A program made the translations under genes and the position numbers. Source: Kitasatospora sp. NBC_00374 (GTDB taxonomy: Bacteria; Actinomycetota; Actinomycetes; Streptomycetales; Streptomycetaceae). From it: DNA of 64,000 nucleotides. The notes below the pieces were generated by a model. It searched no databases, was not told where the DNA came from, and saw only the letters and a program-made list of their open reading frames with translations. Location: positions 5,811,001-5,875,000 of the forward strand of contig NZ_CP107964.1 in NCBI RefSeq assembly GCF_041434935.1, written 5' to 3'. This document shows, in pieces, positions 1-7,950 of this stretch (positions are counted from its first letter, which is position 1; each line of letters starts with the position of its first letter).

Positions 1-56
1 CCGGGCACGAAAAAGGAGCCGAACGTGTGTCCGGCCCCGATTCCGTCAGCGGTGTG

Positions 57-2648
57 TCAGTGACCCAGCGCCCGGGCCCCGGCCGCGCGGTCGGCCGCCT
101 GGGCCTTCAGCGCGCGCTCGATGCCCGCCCGGGCCTCCACGACCTGCCGGCGCAGGGCCGGGACCGGCTCGGCCGAGGCCAGCCAGGCGTCGGTGGCGTC
201 CAGGGTGGCCTGCTCGACCAGGAAGGCCGGGTACAGGCCGACGATGATCTGCTGCGAGATCTCGTGGCTGCGGGTCTCGTAGATCCCCTTGACCGCGGCG
301 AAGTACCTGGCGGCGTAGGGGGCGAGCAGCTCCCGCTGGTCGGACTGCTGGAAGCCGCTGATGACGGCCTCCTGGACGTAGTTGGTGAGCTCGTCCGACT
401 CCACCACCGACGCCCAGGCCTCGGCCTTGGCCTCGACGGTCGGGCGGGAGGCACGGCAGCTGGCCGCGTGCTCCAGGCCGGCCGCGGTGTTGTCGCGGGC
501 GAGCTCCGCCTCGACGGCCCTGTCGTCGGCGCGACCGGTGGCGACCAGGCGGCCGAGCAGGGTCCAGCGCAGCTCGGTGTCGACGGCCAGACCGTCCAGC
601 ACCGTGGAGCCGTCCAGCAGGCCGGCCAGCAGGGCGAGCTGCTCGTCGGTGCGGGCGGCGGCGGAGAGCGTGCGGGCCCAGGCGAGCTGGTGGTCGCTGC
701 CGGGGGCGGCCGCGCGCAGCTGCTGCTCCGCGGCGGCGGCCCAGCGCTGCAGGCCCTGCTCGCGCCAGGCCGGGTCGGTGTACGCGTCCAGGGCCAGCTT
801 GGCCTGGCGCTGCACCGACTGGACCACGCCGATGTCGGACTCCCGGGCGAGGCCGGAGACGGCCAGCTCCAGGTAGTCGCGGGCGGCGAGCTCGCCGTCG
901 CGGGTCATGTCCCACGCGGAGGCCCAGCACAGCGCGCGCGGCAGGGGCTCCGCGAAGGCGCCGAGGTGCTCGGTGACGACGGCCAGCGAGGCCTCGTCGA
1001 GGCGGACCTTGGCGTACGAGAGGTCGTCGTCGTTGAGCAGCAGGACGGCGGGCTTGCGGCGGCCGACCAGCTGGGGCACCTCGGTGCGCTCGCCGTCGAC
1101 GTCCAGCTCGATCCGGTCGGTGCGCACCAGCGCGCCGTCCTGGAGCTCGTAGACGCCGATGGCGATCCGGTGCGGGCGCAGCACGGCCTCGCCCTTGGCG
1201 CCGGCGGGCAGGGCCGGGGCCTCCTGGAGCACGGCGAAGGAGGTGATGGTGCCGTCCCCGTCGACCTCGACGGCCGGGCGCAGGATGTTGATGCCGGCCG
1301 TCTCCAGCCAGGCCTTGGACCAGGTCTTGAGGTCCCGGCCGCTGGCCTTCTCAAGGGCGCCGAGCAGGTCGCTGAGCCGGGTGTTGCCCCAGGCGTGCTG
1401 CTTGAAGTAGGCGCGGACCCCCTCGAAGAAGGCGTCCTGGCCGACGTAGGCCACCAGCTGCTTGAGCACCGAGGCGCCCTTGGCGTAGGTGATGCCGTCG
1501 AAGTTGACCTGGACGTCCTCCAGGTCGTTGATCTCCGCCATGATCGGGTGGGTGGACGGCAGCTGGTCCTGCCGGTACGCCCAGGTCTTCATCTGGTTGG
1601 CGAAGGTGGTCCACGAGTTCGGCCACTTGGAGCCGGGGGCCTCGGCCTGGCAGACCGCCTCGGCGAAGGTCGCGAACGACTCGTTCAGCCAGAGGTCGTT
1701 CCACCACTCCATGGTGACCAGGTCGCCGAACCACATGTGGGCCAGCTCGTGCAGGATGGTGGCGGCCCGGCTCTCGTAGGCGGCGTCGGTCACCTTGGAG
1801 CGGAAGACGTACTGGTCGCGCAGGGTGACGGCACCCGCGTTCTCCATCGCGCCGGCGTTGAACTCCGGAACGAAGAGCTGGTCGTACTTGGCGAACGGGT
1901 AGGCGAAGTCGAACTTCTCCTGGAAGTAGTCGAAGCCCTGCTTGGTGACGTCGAAGATCGCCTCGGCGTCCAGGAACTCGCGCAGCGACGGACGGCAGTA
2001 CACGCCCAGCGGCACCCGCTGCTCGCCGTCGGCGTACTCGTCGAAGACGCCCACGTACGGGCCGGCCACCAGCGCGGTGATGTAGCTGGAGATCCGCGGG
2101 GTCGGCTCGAAGGACCAGACCTGGGTGTCGCCCTCGCCGGCCGGCTCGGGGGTGGGGGAGTTGGAGACCACGACCCAGCCGCGCGGGGCGGTGACGGTGA
2201 ACCGGAAGGTGGCCTTCAGGTCGGGCTGCTCGAAGCTGGCGAAGACGCGGCGGGCGTCCGGCACCTCGAACTGGGTGTAGAGGTAGGTCTCGTTGTCGAC
2301 CGGGTCGACGAAGCGGTGCAGGCCTTCGCCGGTGTTGGTGTAGGCGCAGTCGGCGACCACCCGCAGTTCGTTCTGGGCCTGCAGGCCGGGCAGCGCGATC
2401 CGGCTGTCGGCGAAGCCGGCCGGGTCGAGGGCCTCACCGTTCAGCACGATCTCGGACACGCTCGGCGCAACCAGGTCGATGAAGCTGTCGGCGCCCGGAG
2501 TCGTGGCGGAGAACCGGACCACGGTGGTGGACCTGAACGTGCCTCCCGCCCGGGCGGTGCCCAGGTCGAGCTCGATCTCGTACGCGTCCACGTGCAGGAG
2601 CTGGGCCCGGGTGCGGGCCTCCTCACGGGTCAAGTTGGTGCCAGGCAC
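57..2648 (-). CDS. pepN: Aminopeptidase N (M1 zinc metallopeptidase)
   Basis: Cytoplasmic M1-family aminopeptidase that removes N-terminal residues from peptides. The 863-residue product carries the GAMEN exopeptidase motif and, about 35 residues later, the zinc site HELAHMWFGD with the downstream glutamate in WLNESFA (HExxH-x18-E). An ERAP1-like C-terminal helical domain follows. The open frame extends 43 codons further upstream, but the GTG at 2648 is the likely start: it begins VPGTNLTREEA, typical of Streptomyces PepN, and has AAAGGAG eight bases before it. The length matches the roughly 860 residues usual in the genus. It stands alone, divergent from the ROK regulator. The long plus-strand frame over this gene is a codon-bias shadow. 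Confidence 0.96.
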   Translation of the reverse strand: MPGTNLTREEARTRAQLLHVDAYEIELDLGTARAGGTFRSTTVVRFSATTPGADSFIDLVAPSVSEIVLNGEALDPAGFADSRIALPGLQAQNELRVVADCAYTNTGEGLHRFVDPVDNETYLYTQFEVPDARRVFASFEQPDLKATFRFTVTAPRGWVVVSNSPTPEPAGEGDTQVWSFEPTPRISSYITALVAGPYVGVFDEYADGEQRVPLGVYCRPSLREFLDAEAIFDVTKQGFDYFQEKFDFAYPFAKYDQLFVPEFNAGAMENAGAVTLRDQYVFRSKVTDAAYESRAATILHELAHMWFGDLVTMEWWNDLWLNESFATFAEAVCQAEAPGSKWPNSWTTFANQMKTWAYRQDQLPSTHPIMAEINDLEDVQVNFDGITYAKGASVLKQLVAYVGQDAFFEGVRAYFKQHAWGNTRLSDLLGALEKASGRDLKTWSKAWLETAGINILRPAVEVDGDGTITSFAVLQEAPALPAGAKGEAVLRPHRIAIGVYELQDGALVRTDRIELDVDGERTEVPQLVGRRKPAVLLLNDDDLSYAKVRLDEASLAVVTEHLGAFAEPLPRALCWASAWDMTRDGELAARDYLELAVSGLARESDIGVVQSVQRQAKLALDAYTDPAWREQGLQRWAAAAEQQLRAAAPGSDHQLAWARTLSAAARTDEQLALLAGLLDGSTVLDGLAVDTELRWTLLGRLVATGRADDRAVEAELARDNTAAGLEHAASCRASRPTVEAKAEAWASVVESDELTNYVQEAVISGFQQSDQRELLAPYAARYFAAVKGIYETRSHEISQQIIVGLYPAFLVEQATLDATDAWLASAEPVPALRRQVVEARAGIERALKAQAADRAAGARALGH

Positions 2649-2806
2649 TCGCAGGACTCCTTTGTCAGGCTCGGATGCACAGGCATCCTCCCATGCCGGG
2701 GCCGGTGTGGACCTTGGTATTCCCGCCCTGTGGGCGGCCGGACCGAGGTTTCGGAACGGTCCCGGTTGGCGCTTCACTCGGCGGCGAGTGGGGCGCTGAG
2801 CTTAGA

Positions 2807-2827
2807 GTTCAGAAGTTGAAGCTGAAC
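2807..2827. promoter_or_regulatory. Inverted repeat in the pepN/rok divergent region
   Basis: GTTCAG and CTGAAC arms are separated by 9 bp, in the 295-bp region between pepN and the ROK gene and about 115 bp upstream of the ROK start. The position would suit a regulator site, for example ROK autoregulation, but the arms are only 6 bp and the site could be chance. I see no other feature in this intergenic region. Confidence 0.25.
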
Positions 2828-2943
2828 AGTTGGTTGAGGGATCAACACCGTGAGGTGACGATCGCCGAGGCCACAGGAGCTCCGCCGCAAAGGCGCGGCA
2901 GGGGCGGGGACGGTCGAGTCCCCGTGCCCTGGGAGGGTGAATC

Positions 2944-4146
2944 ATGTCGATGGACACACCGGGATCGCAGTCCTCGTTGCACCGGGCCAACCTCGAACGG
3001 GTGCTGCGTGCGGTGCGGATGGCCGGCTCGCTCACCCAGGCCGAGATCGCCCGTGGCACGGGCCTGTCGGCCGCCACGGTGTCCAACATCGTCCGGGAGC
3101 TCAAGGAGAGCGGCACCGTCGTGGTCGCCGACACCTCCTCGGGCGGCCGCCGGGCCCGCAGCGTCTCGCTCAGCGGGGACGCCGGGATCGTGGTCGGCGT
3201 CGACTTCGGCCACACCCACCTGAGAGTCGCGGTGGGCAACCTGGCCCACCGGGTGCTGGCCGAGGAGAGCGAGCCGATCGACGTCGACGTCTCCGCGCAG
3301 CAGGGTTTCGACCGGGCCGAGGCCCTGGTGGAGCGGCTGCTGGCGCAGGCGGGCTTCCGTCCGGACAAGGTGATCGGCGTCGGCCTGGGCGTGCCGGGGC
3401 CGATCGACCTGGAGACCGGCGCGCTCGGCTCCACCGCGATCCTGCCCGGCTGGACGGGCATCGCCCCGGGCAAGGAGCTCGCCCAGCGCCTGGGCATGGA
3501 GGTGCACGTCGACAACGACGCCAACCTGGGCGCGCTGGGCGAGCTGGTCTGGGGGGCCGGGCGCGGGCTGAGCGACCTGGCGTACATCAAGGTGGCCAGC
3601 GGTGTCGGCTCCGGGCTGGTGATAAACGGTCAGATCTACCGCGGCCCCGGCGGCACGGCGGGCGAGATCGGGCACATCACGCTGGACGAGGCCGGGCCGG
3701 TCTGCCGCTGCGGCAACCGGGGCTGCCTGGAGACCTTCGTCGGCTCCCGCTACCTGCTCAACCTCTTGAACGCCAACCACCCCGGGGAGCTGACCCTGAC
3801 CAAGGTGGTCCAGCTGGCCCAGCAGGGCGACCTCGGCTGCCGCCGGGTGATCGCGGACGCGGGCCGGCAGATCGGGATGGGCGTCGCCACCCTGTGCAAC
3901 CTGCTCAACCCGCGTCGGATCATCCTCGGTGGCGACCTCGCCGAGGCCGGTGAGCTGGTGCTTTCCCCGATCCGGGACTCGGTGGCCCGGTATGCGATCC
4001 CCAGCGCGGCCCGTCAGCTCTCGGTCGTTCCGGGCACGCTCGGTGGCCGTGCGGAGGTGCTCGGCGCGCTCGCACTGGTGATGAGCGAGATGGGCGAATC
4101 GGGCGCAATCCGGCAGACCGGGGCGGCTTCGGGGAGCCAGGGCTGA
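2944..4146 (+). CDS. rok7B7: ROK-family transcriptional regulator, Rok7B7-like
   Basis: A 400-residue DNA-binding ROK protein. An N-terminal winged helix-turn-helix (about residues 20-60, with TQAEIARGTGLSAATVSNIV) precedes a sugar-kinase-like ROK domain. It has the zinc motif GHITLDEAGPVCRCGNRGCLE (about residues 244-264) and the phosphate-binding segment GVGLGVPGPID. The ATG at 2944 is preceded by GGGAGGG. In S. coelicolor the gene beside xylFGH is rok7B7 (SCO6008), a pleiotropic regulator of xylose transport, carbon catabolite repression and antibiotic production. The same neighbours here support orthology. The effector is unknown from sequence. Confidence 0.9.
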   Translation: MSMDTPGSQSSLHRANLERVLRAVRMAGSLTQAEIARGTGLSAATVSNIVRELKESGTVVVADTSSGGRRARSVSLSGDAGIVVGVDFGHTHLRVAVGNLAHRVLAEESEPIDVDVSAQQGFDRAEALVERLLAQAGFRPDKVIGVGLGVPGPIDLETGALGSTAILPGWTGIAPGKELAQRLGMEVHVDNDANLGALGELVWGAGRGLSDLAYIKVASGVGSGLVINGQIYRGPGGTAGEIGHITLDEAGPVCRCGNRGCLETFVGSRYLLNLLNANHPGELTLTKVVQLAQQGDLGCRRVIADAGRQIGMGVATLCNLLNPRRIILGGDLAEAGELVLSPIRDSVARYAIPSAARQLSVVPGTLGGRAEVLGALALVMSEMGESGAIRQTGAASGSQG

Positions 4147-4333
4147 CCGGGCGACAGGGCGGGTGCCGGGGCCGCACTGCCAGGTTGGTCTCGGCTTCGC
4201 CTTCAGGAAGATAACGAAAGGGTTCGAATCCTCGGTCTTCCGGTTTTACTTATTGACGACAAGCAGACGGGCCGGGTTGACTCCCTTCCACCTCGCCGCA
4301 ACGTTGCGGCTCTGTCAGGGAGGCACCCCCCAC

Positions 4334-5428
4334 ATGAACGCAATGATGCGTCGCGCTGTCATCGGTACCGCCGCGGTTTCGATGGCCCTCTCCATGGCCG
4401 CCTGTGGCAAGGCCGGCAGTGACAAGAAGGACAGCGCCGCGTCCGGCGACACCAAGTCGATCGGTCTGCTGCTCCCCGAGAACGCCTCGTCGACCCGGTA
4501 CGAGTCCTTCGACAAGCCGTTCATCGAGGCCAAGGTCAAGGCGCTCTGCGCCGACTGCAACGTCAAGTACAGCAACGCCGAGGGTTCGGCCGCCAAGCAG
4601 AAGCAGCAGTTCGACACCCTGATCGCCCAGGGCGTCAAGGTCATCATCCTGGACGCCTTCGACGCCAAGTCGACCCAGTCCTGGGTCAAGGAGGCGGCCG
4701 ACAAGGGCGTCAAGGTCATCGCGTACGACCGCCTGGCCACCGGCCCGGTCGCCGCGTACGTCTCGTTCGACAACGAGAAGGTCGGCGAGCTGCAGGGCCA
4801 GGCCCTGGTCGACGCCCTGGGCGCCAAGGCCGCCGACGCCAACATCGTCATGATCAACGGTGACGACGCCGACCCGAACGCCGGCAAGTTCAAGTCCGGT
4901 GCGCACAAGGTCCTGGACGGCAAGGTCAAGAAGGTCGTCTACGAGCAGTCCGGTGAGTGGAAGCCCACCGTCGCGGGCCAGAAGGTCGGCGCCGCCATCA
5001 CCCAGCTCGGCAAGGACGGCTTCCAGGCCGTCTACTCCGCCAACGACGGCATGGCCGCCGCGATCATCACCCAGCTCAAGGGCGCGGGCATCACCGTCCC
5101 GGTCGGCGGGCAGGACGCGGGCCTCGACGCCATCCAGCGCCTCGTCTCCGGCGACCAGGCCTACACCATCTACAAGGCCTACCGGCCGCTGGCCGACTCG
5201 GCCGCCGAGCTCGCCGTCGACCTGCTGCAGGGCAAGGACATCAAGTCCGTCGCCTCCGCCAGCATCGACAGCGACACCGACAAGGCCATCCCGGCCAAGC
5301 TGCTGGAGCCGAAGGTCGTCACCAAGGCCAACATCCAGGACACCGTGATCGCCGACGGCCTCTACAAGGCCGCCGACATCTGCACCGGCGACTACGCCGC
5401 CGCCTGCGCCACGGCCGGCCTGAAGTAG
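4334..5428 (+). CDS. xylF: Xylose-type ABC transporter substrate-binding lipoprotein
   Basis: Extracellular sugar-binding component of the importer with the next two genes. A 364-residue precursor has a lipoprotein signal: MRR basic start, hydrophobic stretch, and lipobox SMAAC with Cys24 as the predicted lipidated residue. A periplasmic-binding-protein type 1 domain (Peripla_BP_4, XylF/RbsB-like) follows, for example IILDAFDAKSTQSWVKEA. The frame is open upstream, but ATG 4334 has AGGGAGG ten bases before it and gives a proper signal peptide. The 187-bp upstream region is AT-richer and carries two TTGAC elements about 24 bp apart. Substrate preference for xylose is inferred from similarity and context. 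Confidence 0.9.
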   Translation: MNAMMRRAVIGTAAVSMALSMAACGKAGSDKKDSAASGDTKSIGLLLPENASSTRYESFDKPFIEAKVKALCADCNVKYSNAEGSAAKQKQQFDTLIAQGVKVIILDAFDAKSTQSWVKEAADKGVKVIAYDRLATGPVAAYVSFDNEKVGELQGQALVDALGAKAADANIVMINGDDADPNAGKFKSGAHKVLDGKVKKVVYEQSGEWKPTVAGQKVGAAITQLGKDGFQAVYSANDGMAAAIITQLKGAGITVPVGGQDAGLDAIQRLVSGDQAYTIYKAYRPLADSAAELAVDLLQGKDIKSVASASIDSDTDKAIPAKLLEPKVVTKANIQDTVIADGLYKAADICTGDYAAACATAGLK

Positions 5429-5435
5429 TTCCCAG

Positions 5436-5475
5436 GCGGGCGACGCCTCCCCCACCCCGGGAGAGCGTCGCCCGC
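5436..5475 (+). terminator. Intergenic hairpin between xylF and xylG
   Basis: An 11-bp GC-rich stem (5436-5446 with 5465-5475) extends by five further pairs (5447-5451 with 5459-5463) past one bulged A at 5464. There is no U-run. Placed directly after the binding-protein gene, it could stabilise the xylF 3' end or partly terminate transcription, keeping XylF in excess over XylG/H. That role is inference from position. Confidence 0.6.
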
Positions 5476-5632
5476 TCCGGCACGGCGTGTCGGCTCCCCC
5501 GCCCTCCTCCGGTGAAGGCGGGCCGCCGTGCCCCCCAAACCTTTTCGCACTACCCCTTCGCGCCCGGGTCGGCGCGCGGCGGCCGTGCCATGCCGATCGC
5601 GGCGGGTGCACGGAATGAAGGAGATGGTTCAC

Positions 5633-6412
5633 GTGACAGGCGCACCCGTACTGGCGTTGCGCGGGGTCTCCAAGCGCTTCGGCGCCGTCCAGGCGCTGAC
5701 CGACGTCCACCTGGAGGTGCACGCCGGTGAGGTGGTCGCCCTGGTGGGCGACAACGGCGCGGGCAAGTCGACGCTGGTGAAGACCATCGCCGGCGTCCAC
5801 CCGATCGACGAGGGTGCCATCGAGTGGGAGGGCGCCCAGGTCGGCATCAACCGGCCGCACGACGCCCAGGCGCTCGGCGTCGCCACCGTCTACCAGGACC
5901 TCGCGCTCTGCGACAACCTCGACGTGGTCGGCAACCTCTTCCTCGGCCGTGAGCTGAAGAAGTTCGGCACGCTCGACGAGGTCGGCATGGAGAAGCGGGC
6001 CAAGGAGCTGCTCGACACGCTGTCGATCCGCATCCCCAGCGTCCGGATCCCGATCGCCGCGCTCTCCGGCGGCCAGCGCCAGGTGGTCGCGATCGCCCGC
6101 GCCCTGGTCGGCGACCCGAAGATCGTCATCCTGGACGAGCCGACCGCCGCACTCGGCGTCGAGCAGACCGCCCAGGTGCTCGACCTGGTCGAGCGGCTGC
6201 GCGACCGCGGCCTCGGCGTGATCCTGATCAGCCACAACATGGCCGACGTCAAGGCCGTCGCGGACACCGTCGCGGTGCTCCGCCTGGGCCGCAACAACGG
6301 CGTCTTCGAGGTGGCCACCACCTCGCACGAGGAGATCATCTCCGCCATCACCGGCGCCACCGAGAACGCCGTGACCCGGCGTCAGGCACGTCTCGCGGAG
6401 GACGCGAAGTGA
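5633..6412 (+). CDS. xylG: Sugar ABC transporter ATP-binding protein
   Basis: ATPase of the XylFGH importer, 259 residues, a single ABC domain. Walker A GDNGAGKST lies at residues 39-47, followed by a YQDLALCDNLDVVGN Q-loop, LSGGQRQ signature, Walker B IVILDEPTAALG and H-loop in LISHNM. E. coli XylG has two fused ABC domains; actinobacterial members with one domain are common. The start is taken as GTG 5633 because GAAGGAG (5617-5623) lies 9 nt upstream; the in-frame ATG at 5624 directly abuts that site. Its TGA overlaps the GTG of xylH by 4 nt (GTGA), indicating translational coupling. Confidence 0.9.
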   Translation: MTGAPVLALRGVSKRFGAVQALTDVHLEVHAGEVVALVGDNGAGKSTLVKTIAGVHPIDEGAIEWEGAQVGINRPHDAQALGVATVYQDLALCDNLDVVGNLFLGRELKKFGTLDEVGMEKRAKELLDTLSIRIPSVRIPIAALSGGQRQVVAIARALVGDPKIVILDEPTAALGVEQTAQVLDLVERLRDRGLGVILISHNMADVKAVADTVAVLRLGRNNGVFEVATTSHEEIISAITGATENAVTRRQARLAEDAK

Positions 6413-7668
6413 GCACCAACCAGACCACCACCGACACGCCGCCGGCCGCGATCGACCCCCGGCTGCTGGTCCGCGAGGCGGGCTTCGCGGGCTACGTCGA
6501 GGAGTTCAAGCGGAAGATGAAGAGCGGCGACCTGGGCTCCGTCCCGGTCGTGCTCGGCCTGATCCTGATCGCGGCCATCTTCCAGACCGTGTCGGGCGAC
6601 TTCCTGAACGCGGACAACCTGACCAACATCACCAAGTGGATCGCGGGCCCCGGCCTGATCGCGGTCGGCATCGTCTTCGTGCTGCTGCTCGGTGAGATCG
6701 ACCTGTCGCTCGGCTCGGTCGCCGGAGTCTCGGCGGCCATCGCCTCCGTGCTCTCGGTGCGCTCGGGCATCAACGAGTGGCTTGCCGTGCTGATCGCGAT
6801 GGCGGTCGGCATCGGCATGGGCGCCCTGCACGGCTTCTTCTTCGCCAAGATCGGCGTCCCGGCCTTCGTGGTCACCCTGGCCGGCATGCTGGCCTGGATG
6901 GGCCTGCAGAACTCCGTGCTCGGCGACAAGGGCACCGTCAACCTGCTGAACGACGGCGTGATCGCCAAGCTGGACACCTACTTCCTGGGCGACGGCGACG
7001 TCTTCTTCACCTGGGCCTTCGCGATCCTCGGCATCGCCCTGTTCGGCGCCGGCCAGCTGATCGACAGCCGCCGCCGCTCCGCCGCCGGCCTGTCGGCCCG
7101 GCCGATGAGCGAGATCGCCCTGCGCACCGGTGTGATCGCGGTGATCGGCCTGGTCGCGGCGTACATGCTGAACCAGGACCGCGGCCTGCCGCTGCCCCTG
7201 GTGGTCTTCTTCGGCATCGTGGTGATCACCGACTTCGTGCTGCGCCGCACCTCCTACGGCCGCCAGATCTTCGCGGTCGGCGGTGGCGTCGAGGCGGCCC
7301 GCCGGGCCGGTATCAACGTCGCCTGGGTCCGGATCTCGGTCTTCATGATCTCGGCGGGCATGGCGGCCCTCGGCGGCCTGTTCATCGCGTCCCAGCAGGG
7401 CTCGGCGGACAAGCTCCTCGGTGGCGGCAGCGTGCTGATGAACTCGATCGCGGCCGCGGTCATCGGCGGCACCAGCCTCTTCGGCGGCCGGGGCAAGACC
7501 TGGTCGGCGCTGCTCGGCATCCTGGTGATCCAGTCGATCATCACCGGCCTGGACCTGGTCCACGTCAACCAGGCCATCCAGTACATGATCACCGGCGCGG
7601 TCCTGCTCGGCGCGGTGGTGCTGGACTCGGTCTCCCGGCGGACCCAGAAGTCCTCCGGCCGGGGCTGA
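6409..7668 (+). CDS. xylH: Sugar ABC transporter permease
   Basis: Membrane component of the xylose-type importer (BPD_transp_2 family), 419 residues. About ten hydrophobic segments are visible. The family-typical stretch GEIDLSLGSVAGVSAAIASVL lies near residues 90-110, and IGGTSLFGGRGKTW near the end. A 40-residue soluble N-terminus precedes the first membrane span. GTG 6409 overlaps the xylG stop. A strong hairpin follows the stop codon. Confidence 0.92.
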   Translation: MSTNQTTTDTPPAAIDPRLLVREAGFAGYVEEFKRKMKSGDLGSVPVVLGLILIAAIFQTVSGDFLNADNLTNITKWIAGPGLIAVGIVFVLLLGEIDLSLGSVAGVSAAIASVLSVRSGINEWLAVLIAMAVGIGMGALHGFFFAKIGVPAFVVTLAGMLAWMGLQNSVLGDKGTVNLLNDGVIAKLDTYFLGDGDVFFTWAFAILGIALFGAGQLIDSRRRSAAGLSARPMSEIALRTGVIAVIGLVAAYMLNQDRGLPLPLVVFFGIVVITDFVLRRTSYGRQIFAVGGGVEAARRAGINVAWVRISVFMISAGMAALGGLFIASQQGSADKLLGGGSVLMNSIAAAVIGGTSLFGGRGKTWSALLGILVIQSIITGLDLVHVNQAIQYMITGAVLLGAVVLDSVSRRTQKSSGRG

Positions 7669-7685
7669 CCCCCGCAGCACGGTGT

Positions 7686-7722
7686 GAGGCTCGGCACCCG
7701 AACCATTCGGGTGCCGGGCCTC
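7686..7722 (+). terminator. Terminator of the xylFGH operon
   Basis: A 17-bp stem with one G-U pair closes on a 3-nt loop (7703-7705): the perfect core is 7692-7702 with 7706-7716, extended by 7686-7691 with 7717-7722. It lies 17 nt after the xylH stop. No U-run follows, which is common for Streptomyces terminators. Confidence 0.8.
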
Positions 7723-7950
7723 GTCGTGTTGGGTGGGTGTCCATCCGTCCTGGTGGGGCGCCGTCGGCCCAGGGCGACCGCACTGGTACGACTAGTACGA
7801 CAAGCGCCGTGCCGCGTGGCGTCCGGCAGGTGGACATTAGACTCGACCGGTCAAGGGTGCGCCGGCCGGCGCCGAAGCACTCCGCACCCACGGGCGACAG
7901 CGCCCATCGGGCCCGCCCTGGGCCCGGGAACTGTGAACGAGGAGGAACGG

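Noticed and set aside
27..2819. 930-codon open frame on the plus strand over pepN
   Set aside because: It mirrors the codon bias of the minus-strand aminopeptidase gene (Gly/Val/Leu/Arg-rich product, no domain); typical shadow in a >70% GC genome.
4221..4231. GGTTCGAATCC, identical to a tRNA T-loop consensus, upstream of xylF
   Set aside because: The flanking bases do not form a 5-bp T-stem, and no acceptor, D or anticodon arm can be drawn; probably a chance near-palindrome.
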